Part shown: positions 7,413-13,098 of the stretch, piece by piece
Layout: every line of letters starts with the position of its first letter
Position numbering within the stretch: position 1 is the first letter of the stretch
Assembly: GCA_034002405.1 (NCBI GenBank)
Contig: JAVFAS010000076.1
Span: 1-13,732, forward strand
Source: SZUA-365 sp034002405
GTDB lineage: Bacteria > Bacteroidota > Ignavibacteria > SZUA-365
Direction: 5' to 3'
Length of the DNA stretch: 13,732 bases
Translations under genes and position numbers: made by a program
The notes under the pieces: generated by a model
Seen by the model: only the letters and a program-made list of their open reading frames with translations
Database searches by the model: none
What the model was told of the DNA's origin: nothing

Positions 7413-7444
7413 CAAATATACATTCTTTCGCACGGAAAAGTCAA
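7413..7444 (-). promoter_or_regulatory. tRNA-Phe promoter
   Basis: TTGACT (7439-7444), an 18-nt spacer, then TATATT (7415-7420), extended to TATATTTG. That extension exactly matches the Bacteroidota TAnnTTTG box. The predicted start is about 8 nt before the mature tRNA 5' end at 7399. Confidence 0.7.
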
Positions 7445-7481
7445 GGCAAGACGATGATGGCGTCCGTCGTCCGCTCGGATC

Positions 7482-9235
7482 TCAGTCCTTGCTGTTCCAG
7501 GTGTTGTTTGCCGGGTCACTGTCGGGGACGTGCGGTCCACCGAGACGCAGCGATGCCACGTCGGTGTCGTGCGTGATGGTGAATGATGCTTCCCGCGCGC
7601 CGCCCTTCCATACGGCGGCGCTTTCACGGACGGATTGCGTCGCGCCTCCGGCGAGTGTCACCGTGAGCTCGACGGGGACGGGCATGCTTCCGCCGCGAAG
7701 CACGGTGACCACGGTGCGTCCGGGTGTCTGTTCCACATTTCCGATTCCAAGATCCGGATATCCGGGATCGAAGAACCACGGCCGCCAGAACCAGTCGAGA
7801 TTCTCCCCGGTCAGGTCGTTGAATGTGTGGAAGAAGTCCCACGGCAGGGGATGCCGTCCCTCCCACCGCATGATGAAGCCGCGCAGGGCCTCGTCGAAGC
7901 GCGCCGCGCCCAGCGTGCCGCGCAGGATGTTCAGCGCCGTGGCGGGTTTGATGTACGCCAGCGTCTGCAGGTGGTCGCCGTCCGAGGCGAGCGCCGGAAT
8001 CAGCAGCGGGTAGTCCATTTCCGTGCCGGCGAAGCGTTCGTACCCCCGCGCGGCTCGGATCAGATGGTCGTGGTTTGACTGTTTATTCTGCACGTCGACG
8101 GGAAGGAAGTACGCCATGCCTTCATCGCGGGATAGGGGAACGGGACGCCCGGTCGCGCGCGGCTCATCATTTCCACCGTCTCCTTCGCCTCGGCGGCGAC
8201 GGTAGCGAAGGATGTCGCGGCCGGATCGTACGCGGCGTCGACGAACACACGTCCGATGCCGTTGTCGGCGGAGACGCCGTCCCAGCAGTACCCACGGGCG
8301 ATGCCGAAGGCGAAGTCGGGCACCGACGTCGCGCGGAAGCGCCACACCGCACCGGGTTTCATGCCCCCCGCGGCCGCGGCTTCCGCTTCATTGATGATAC
8401 GGACGACTGTGTCCGATACCAACGCCGTGCGATAGCGCGAAAGGTACGGCTCGCGCAACACATCCTCGGGATTGTCGAGGCTGCCCGTCGCCCAGACGCC
8501 GTAGCGATCCGGGACGGTGATCTCGACGTCCATCGCGCCATAGTCGTTGTAGAACTCGTGTTCGCCGTCGTAGGAGTGCATGTCCCATCCGTGCACATCA
8601 TCGTACACCGCGACCTTCGGATACCAGTACGCGACGAAGATCGCGCCGTTTTCGTAGGCGCCCATGCGCGGATTGCCACCGCCTTCGCCGGTGGTGACGG
8701 GAATGATGAAATCCCATGCCGCGGTGATGTCGATCGAGGATTTCGGCGCGAGCGGCCGCGGCAGCGTCACGATCAGGTTGCCGCCGTCTATCGTGGCTTC
8801 CTCGCTTCCGGGAAAACGATTGCGGTCAATTCCGTCGACAGTGAGGGCGGAGAGCCGCACACCGTCGGTCACGGCCTTCGCGCCCAGCGGAGAACACCGC
8901 GCCGCGCCGGCGCGGTTCATGTTCTGATGCAGCTTGAGAACGAGGCGGCGCAAGGTGTCGGGACTGTTGTTGTGGTAGGTGATGGTTTCCTCGCCCACGA
9001 GCAGGCGCGTGTCGGGATGGACCGTGACGCGGATGCGGTAGTCCGCCGCATTCTGCCAGTACGACACCCCTGGCGCACCGTTCCACCCACGCGTCCCGCG
9101 TTCATACGCACGACGAATATCGCGGGGCATGTACAATCCCTCGCGATCATCGGGGCCGCTCCCGTCGGCAAACACCGGCGGAATGAAAAGCATGGAGACA
9201 AGAAGAGGGAGAAGGCAGGAGCGGAACGAATGCAT
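7482..9235 (-). pseudogene. M1-family (gluzincin) metallopeptidase, inactivated by internal deletion and frameshift
   Basis: Remains of a secreted zinc metallopeptidase related to M1 aminopeptidases. The first frame starts at the ATG at 9235 and has a signal peptide (about 1-23, ending PPVFADG). It then carries the M1 N-terminal beta domain and runs to PFPYPAM (codon 371, ending at 8123). After that it reads about 20 unrelated residues to a stop at 8060. The second frame picks up at 8126 with DEGMAYFLPVDV, whose Glu is the third zinc ligand of HExxH-x18-E, and continues through the C-terminal helical part (GTEMDYP, YIKP, LGAARFDEALRGF, HPLPWDFF, LTGENLDWFWRPWFF) to a stop at 7482. In family members the GGMEYP-type and HExxH motifs lie between PYPAM and DEG, roughly 55-60 residues. 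They are absent here, so about 170 nt seem to be missing, with a length that is not a multiple of three. An assembly or sequencing error is the alternative explanation. Confidence 0.8.
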
Positions 9236-9383
9236 ACGGCCCTCACGCTGATGGGATGGAACACGTGGGCCGCGCATCCGGCCCGGTCGGAAACGACAGG
9301 GTGAATGAACGGAAGATACGGAATTTTGTTGCGTCCACGCCCGTGGCGTCAGTCACGCCGCGACAGCGCGCGCGCAATCGGGT

Positions 9384-10235
9384 CTAAAACGGATGCGGGA
9401 TGTCGTATTCCATGCGCTCGATCACGAAGCGGGCATAGGTGAGGGGTCCGTCGGACATCCGCCAGGACACGGCGGCGGAGAGCGGAATGCGCATGCCGTC
9501 GAATTCTCCCCAGCCCTCGTAGATGCCGTACCAAGGAGTCAGGAGCATCCGGCCGTCGATTTCACGAAAGCGGTCGTCGGTGTCGAAACGCAGGATCTTT
9601 CCTTCGTGGTCGAAGGTGAAGCGTCCGCGCACGCTGATGCCGCCGTGGGTCATTCGCAATTCGACCGTGTCGTCGTCAACGGCCGCGTATTCGATGCCCG
9701 GGACGGTGAGAAAGGCACTCGGGAACCAGGGCATCTCCGACATGTAGCGCAGCAGTGTCGACTGATCCATTTCCGGGCCGGCCATGTCCGCGGCGGTAAA
9801 CACGCCCAGGGGCTTGATGAGCATATGTCCGTGGCCGCCGGTGTATTTGTCGCGGCCCCGCACCCAGAGCAACGCATTGAGTTTCATCGTCGCCGCCCAG
9901 ACGAACGCGGGTTCGGCGGTGTCGTAGTATTGCTCGCCGCGGATCGGAAACCACGGTTCCTCGTTCGAGCGACGGAACGTCCCGCCGTGACGCATCCGCG
10001 CGAAGGTGGCGGGCTCGCGTCCCGCGGGCAATGCCCAGGCGAGGTAGCGCTGCATGGGCGCGGGCAACGCGGCACGGTCGATGACGGGCGCGAGCGCGGT
10101 GGGACGTTCACCCGCGAGGGCGCGCACCTCGCGCCACACCATGCTGCTGAACGCCTGATGCTGCACGAACAGATACACCACCACGGCGGCAAGAAGAATC
10201 AAGAGGACGAGGAGAATAAACATCGGATATATCAC
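9384..10235 (-). CDS. Membrane-anchored protein resembling the DUF6544/DUF6920 type
   Basis: A 283-aa protein with an N-terminal transmembrane segment (about residues 4-25, FILLVLLILLAAVVVYLFV). The soluble domain after it has the landmarks LPAPMQRYLAWALP, GEQYYDTAEPAFVWAATMKL, LLRYMSEMPWFPSAFL, LTPWYGIYEGWGEFDGMRIP and AAVSWRM. These match my recollection of a widespread family of unknown function (DUF6544 or DUF6920; the label is from memory). No catalytic motif is evident, and the Trp/Tyr-rich beta pattern suggests a ligand-binding or lipocalin-like fold, which is inference. The GTG start at 10235 overlaps the stop of a 35-codon upstream ORF (GTGA), which favours it. An ATG at 10223 (MFILLV) is the alternative. 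It lies upstream of the broken peptidase on the same strand, 148 nt apart. Confidence 0.75.
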   Translation of the reverse strand: MIYPMFILLVLLILLAAVVVYLFVQHQAFSSMVWREVRALAGERPTALAPVIDRAALPAPMQRYLAWALPAGREPATFARMRHGGTFRRSNEEPWFPIRGEQYYDTAEPAFVWAATMKLNALLWVRGRDKYTGGHGHMLIKPLGVFTAADMAGPEMDQSTLLRYMSEMPWFPSAFLTVPGIEYAAVDDDTVELRMTHGGISVRGRFTFDHEGKILRFDTDDRFREIDGRMLLTPWYGIYEGWGEFDGMRIPLSAAVSWRMSDGPLTYARFVIERMEYDIPHPF

Positions 10236-10339
10236 TCGGCTACTATGGTGTTCGTACCGCCCGGGACGGTCTGATCATCGAGTTCCGCATCGGCTCTCCC
10301 CCGCGGTGCCCGGGCGGCGCGGAAAAGCCCCATGTCCAT
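10232..10339 (-). CDS. Possible 35-aa small ORF translationally coupled to the downstream DUF gene
   Basis: On the minus strand an ATG at 10339 is preceded by CCGGAGG (GGAGG at 10344-10348, 4 nt away; 10 nt from a second ATG at 10333). The reading frame encodes 35 residues, starting MDMGLFRAARAPRG and ending NTIVAE. Its TGA shares bases with the GTG start of the membrane protein gene (GTGA, 10232-10235), a classic termination-reinitiation arrangement. No known domain or cysteine motif is present. It could be a genuine small protein, a leader peptide, or chance. The strong ribosome-binding site and the 4-nt overlap are the only evidence. Confidence 0.4.
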   Translation of the reverse strand: MDMGLFRAARAPRGRADAELDDQTVPGGTNTIVAE

Positions 10340-10394
10340 GCCGCCTCCGGAGCGTGGAGAAAAACCGGAGAAAAAGATGGAGAAAAATGAAATA

Positions 10395-10420
10395 ACGCGC
10401 AACGGGGCGTCCGGGCGCGT
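10395..10420 (-). terminator. Weak terminator-like hairpin after the four-cysteine gene
   Basis: ACGCGC (10395-10400) and GCGCGT (10415-10420) form a 6-bp GC-rich stem with a 14-nt loop. On the minus strand the stem is followed by TTATTTCATTTTTC. It starts 11 nt past the stop of the 77-aa gene. The stem is short and the U-tract interrupted, so this is tentative. Confidence 0.35.
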
Positions 10421-10430
10421 GCTTCCATGC

Positions 10431-10664
10431 TCAGTTTGCGTCGTCGTCGCGTCGCGTGTACGCGTGGCAGATGAATTCCTCGTCGCCGTCCTCGAGCAAA
10501 TGCTCGAGACGCGCCAGCGTGCAGAGGATGTAGTCGAAGCGATCCGTCCTGTCATCCTGACGGCAATGTGTGCACAAGCGTGGCTTGGGGATAGTGCCGG
10601 GTTCGTAGCGGTTGCCCTGGTTGTCGAAAATGCCAACCAACTCCATGAACGGTTCCGTGCTCAT
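10431..10664 (-). CDS. Small four-cysteine protein, function unknown
   Basis: A 77-aa protein starting MSTEPFMELVGIFDNQG. It has four cysteines, C31, C34 (LCTHC), C48 (ILCTL) and C66 (FICHAY), spaced C-x2-C-x13-C-x17-C, with H67 adjacent to the last. The pattern suggests a small zinc-binding or Fe-S fold, but I do not recognise a named family and assign no function. The segment LEDGDEEFICHAY is acidic and the C-terminus is charged. The start is the ATG at 10664, with GGGAG about 8 nt upstream. The frame is open further upstream to 10919, but that part crosses the promoter and the divergent gene and looks non-coding. It has its own promoter (10727-10755) and a hairpin in its leader (10694-10715). 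It is divergently oriented to the beta-helix gene. Confidence 0.75.
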   Translation of the reverse strand: MSTEPFMELVGIFDNQGNRYEPGTIPKPRLCTHCRQDDRTDRFDYILCTLARLEHLLEDGDEEFICHAYTRRDDDAN

Positions 10665-10685
10665 GATCTTCTCCCATCTGTGTTG

Positions 10686-10730
10686 TATTTTCCGCGAAGC
10701 GACTCCCTGCTTCGCACATATCGGAAAATA
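10686..10730. promoter_or_regulatory. Nested inverted repeat in the divergent intergenic region
   Basis: The outer arms are TATTTTCCG (10686-10694) and CGGAAAATA (10722-10730). The inner stem is GCGAAGC (10694-10700) with GCTTCGC (10709-10715) around an 8-nt loop. It lies in the leader of the four-cysteine gene, overlapping the -10 of that gene's predicted promoter, and upstream of the beta-helix gene. It could be an operator or an RNA hairpin. Confidence 0.55.
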
Positions 10731-10755
10731 TACTGGTCCTGCTGCCCTGCGGCAA
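10727..10755 (-). promoter_or_regulatory. Promoter of the four-cysteine gene
   Basis: TTGCCG (10750-10755), a 17-nt spacer, then TATATT (10727-10732) on the minus strand, extended to TATATTTT. The predicted start is near 10720, giving a leader of about 55 nt that includes the GCGAAGC hairpin. Confidence 0.55.
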
Positions 10756-10788
10756 GACAGGAATCCATCCTTGATTTTCGGAGGCACC

Positions 10789-12300
10789 ATGCGCATGACA
10801 TACATTCTTTCATTGATGGTGCTGCTCGCCCAGGTCCTGCACGCGCGCGTGCTGCCGGTGGGAAGCGGCGGGTATGCGAATCTCGAGGCCGCCGCGGCCG
10901 CCGCGCAGCCGGGGGACACGATTCTCTACCGGAGCGGTACGCATGCGGGCGGTGCGTATGTGGCCAGTCTCCAGGGCAGGCCCGATGCGTGGATCACCAT
11001 CACGGGCGAAGCGGGCGCGTTGATCCAGGGAGGGAACAACGCCTTCCAGCTCACCGATCCGGCGTATCTCCGCATCACGCGGCTGGCATTCGACGGACAG
11101 ACGGGCAACGGACTCAACATCGACGACGGGGGTTCCTCCGCCACGCCCGCGCATCATCTGCTGATCGAGGAATGTGCATGGCGCGGCATTGGCGCCACGG
11201 GCAACAACGACATGCTCAAGATGTCGGGGGTGGACAGTTTTACCGTCCGTCATTGCAGTTTTGTCAATGGCTCGCCGGGGGGAAGCATGATCGATATGGT
11301 CGGCTGTCACTTCGGCGTATTCGAAGGCAATCGCTTCGAGAATGCCGGATCGAATTGCATCCAGGCAAAAGGCGGCACGCAGTATATCACCATCCGGCGA
11401 AACCGGTTTTGGCGCGGTGGACAACGGGCGATCAACATCGGTGGGTCCACGGGACTCGAATTCTTCCGTCCCATCGACGCGCCGTTCGAAGCCTCGCACA
11501 TCCTTGTCCATTCCAACATCTTCACCGGTGCCGTCGCTCCGATCGCCTTCGTGGGCGCGGTGAACTGCGCGGTCACGCACAATACCATCTTCCTGCCGGA
11601 AAAATGGGCCGTGCGCATTCTCCAGGAAACGACGGGTGCGCGATTCCTCCCCTGCGGCGACAATACCTTCATCAACAATCTCGTGGTCATCGACAATCGC
11701 GCCGCGTCGCCGACATTCAATATCGGACCCGACACCGCGCCGGAATCCTTCCAGTTCCGCAACAACCTCTGGTTCAATGTCGAGAACACATCGTGGGCGG
11801 GACCCAACACCCCGACGCCGAATATCGATGCGATCATCGGACGCGATCCGCTGCTGCGCGCACCCGCGCCGGTTGATGGGGATTTCTCCCTGCGTGACGG
11901 CTCCCCCGCCATCGGAGCGGGAACGCCACTGGCCGCGCCGCTGATGGATTTCTTCGAACACCAGTTCAACGTGCCGCCGAGCATCGGCGCGATCGAGGGG
12001 AATCCACCGGTGAGTGACATCATCGGACTCCCGACTCCGATATCCGCCGACCTCCGGGTCTGGCCGCATCCCGTGACGCACGGCGCGTGGGTGGAGATCC
12101 GCGGCTTCGGTGCCGGACGCATCACGGTCGCGCTTGTCGATGCCGCCGGAATCCGCGTGGAAGAATGGAAGCATGAAGTGGTTGATGCGTCACGGCCGCT
12201 GCTGGTGAATCTGCCCGCGCGGCAGCGTCCCGCAGGATGGTATCTTCTCCATGTCTCCGATGGGACGCGCCACGCCTTTCGGCCGCTGCTCGTGTTCTGA
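10789..12300 (+). CDS. Secreted right-handed parallel beta-helix protein with T9SS C-terminal sorting domain
   Basis: A 503-aa exported protein. Signal peptide about 1-19 (MTYILSLMVLLAQVLHA). The family-typical opening with PGDTILYRSGTH (residues 41-52) is followed by parallel beta-helix coils to about 400, with recurrent N-x-F / N-x-I rungs such as HCSFVNG, EGNRFENA, RRNRFWRGG, HSNIFTG, THNTIFL and FINNLVV. This fold is common in pectate-lyase-like and other polysaccharide-binding or cleaving proteins, but no catalytic set can be named. Residues 422-503 (LRVWPHPVTHGAWVEIRG to RPLLVF) match the type A Por/T9SS sorting domain: a PNP-like PHP, VDAAGIRV, and the GWYLLHVSDG closing strand. It is therefore probably exported by T9SS to the cell surface or medium. 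The start is the ATG at 10789 behind GGAGG (10780-10784). A second ATG is two codons later. No clear promoter was found for this strand. Confidence 0.88.
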   Translation: MRMTYILSLMVLLAQVLHARVLPVGSGGYANLEAAAAAAQPGDTILYRSGTHAGGAYVASLQGRPDAWITITGEAGALIQGGNNAFQLTDPAYLRITRLAFDGQTGNGLNIDDGGSSATPAHHLLIEECAWRGIGATGNNDMLKMSGVDSFTVRHCSFVNGSPGGSMIDMVGCHFGVFEGNRFENAGSNCIQAKGGTQYITIRRNRFWRGGQRAINIGGSTGLEFFRPIDAPFEASHILVHSNIFTGAVAPIAFVGAVNCAVTHNTIFLPEKWAVRILQETTGARFLPCGDNTFINNLVVIDNRAASPTFNIGPDTAPESFQFRNNLWFNVENTSWAGPNTPTPNIDAIIGRDPLLRAPAPVDGDFSLRDGSPAIGAGTPLAAPLMDFFEHQFNVPPSIGAIEGNPPVSDIIGLPTPISADLRVWPHPVTHGAWVEIRGFGAGRITVALVDAAGIRVEEWKHEVVDASRPLLVNLPARQRPAGWYLLHVSDGTRHAFRPLLVF

Positions 12301-12335
12301 CCGCGCTCGTGTTCTGACCGTGCTCGTGTTTCCTG
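12288..12335 (+). repeat. 17-bp tandem repeat spanning the beta-helix stop codon
   Basis: GCTCGTGTTCTGACCG(C/T) occurs at 12288-12304 and 12305-12321, with a partial third copy from 12322 (GCTCGTGTTT). The first copy holds the last codons and the TGA of the beta-helix gene. The second repeats that stop region outside the gene. Confidence 0.85.
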
Positions 12336-12353
12336 CCGCCATCACCGATCACA

Positions 12354-12397
12354 ACAACACACCGTCCCGGCGTGGATGCTCCGGGACGGTGTGTTGT
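12354..12397. terminator. Hairpin terminator between convergent genes
   Basis: A perfect 17-bp stem (12354-12370 with 12381-12397; arms ACAACACACCGTCCCGG and its complement) surrounds a 10-nt loop CGTGGATGCT. It sits 53 nt past the beta-helix stop and 43 nt past the fasciclin stop. The base of the stem is U/G-rich (TGTGTTGTCTT) rather than followed by a long U-run. The position argues for a shared bidirectional terminator. Confidence 0.75.
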
Positions 12398-12440
12398 CTT
12401 CACGCCGGGTATGGCGGAGAGAGAGACCGCGAGATGGCGA

Positions 12441-12944
12441 TCAGTGTTTGTGCGGGATGAGCACCTGGTCGATGACATGAATCACGCCGTTCGACGCCAT
12501 GACATCCGCGCTGGTGACCTTGGAGGAATTAATCATCACGCTGCCGTTCACCACCGCGATATGGACATCGGCACCGGAGAGCGTTGTCGCGGATGAGAGC
12601 GTGGTGACCGCCTTCGAATCGACGCTGCCCTTCACGACATGGTAGAGCAGTACTTCCTTGAGGGCTTCCTTGTCCTTGAGCAGCGACTCGAGCGTCCCCT
12701 TCGGCAGCTTGGCGAACGCCTCGTCGGTCGGCGCGAAAACAGTGAACGGTCCGTCGCCCTGCAAGGCGTCGACCAGACCGGCCGCACCGAGCGCCTTGGC
12801 GAGCGTGGTGAATGAGCCGGCCTCGACGGCAACCGTGACAATATTCTTCTTGGCCGCGGCCTTCTCGCTCCCTTCCGCCGTGGCGGTCATGGTGAGGGCA
12901 AGCGCGAGGAGAAGCATGGTGGGGATGATGGTGATGCGTTTCAT
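12441..12944 (-). CDS. Secreted fasciclin (FAS1) domain protein
   Basis: A 167-aa exported protein made of a signal peptide (about 1-23, MKRITIIPTMLLLALALTMT then ATAEG) and a single FAS1 domain (about 35-165). FAS1 landmarks are H1 TVFAPTDEAFAKLP (68-81), the central YH at 101-102 (LLYHVVKG), and H2 NGVIHVIDQVLIP (152-164). FAS1 domains act in adhesion or extracellular binding, and bacterial stand-alone versions are secreted. The ligand here is unknown. The start is the ATG at 12944, with GGAG about 8 nt upstream. A 14-codon in-frame extension upstream would destroy the signal peptide and is rejected. The gene is divergent from the CarH-like regulator, with 154 nt between start codons containing the candidate operator, so it may be under that regulator's control (inference). 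Confidence 0.93.
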   Translation of the reverse strand: MKRITIIPTMLLLALALTMTATAEGSEKAAAKKNIVTVAVEAGSFTTLAKALGAAGLVDALQGDGPFTVFAPTDEAFAKLPKGTLESLLKDKEALKEVLLYHVVKGSVDSKAVTTLSSATTLSGADVHIAVVNGSVMINSSKVTSADVMASNGVIHVIDQVLIPHKH

Positions 12945-13007
12945 GGTGACACTCCGTTGTGTATTGAAAAGTGAAGTAGAAGTCATCGTTACGTGAATGA
13001 AAACCGT

Positions 13008-13064
13008 TGTCTATGATTTTTGGTTCCAGACTTAGACATTTATTCGAAAAAATTTAGACAGCCA
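13008..13064. promoter_or_regulatory. Candidate CarH-type operator between the fasciclin and MerR genes
   Basis: TTAGACA occurs at 13032-13038 and 13054-13060, exactly 22 bp apart. The midpoint position 13043-13049 reads TTCGAAA (5 of 7 matches), so three sites repeat every 11 bp in the same orientation. An inverted copy, TGTCTA, lies at 13008-13013. As I recall, a CarH tetramer binds tandem 11-bp repeats with half-sites ending in ACA, so the geometry fits the adjacent regulator. The base sequence differs from the published sites. Confidence 0.5.
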
Positions 13065-13098
13065 CGGATAAATGCGGATTTCGACGTATATTGACGTC

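Noticed and set aside
8075..9304. 409-codon plus-strand frame opposite the M1 peptidase remnant
   Set aside because: The minus strand carries the family-like signal; the plus frame is Arg/His/Ala-rich with no recognisable domain.
9340..9383. Possible terminator hairpin (GGCGT / ACGCC) after the DUF gene
   Set aside because: Only a 5-bp stem, with competing pairings and no U-tract on the minus strand.
10705..10734. TATACT (10729-10734) as a promoter for the beta-helix gene
   Set aside because: No acceptable -35 at 16-18 nt; it overlaps the better-supported minus-strand promoter.
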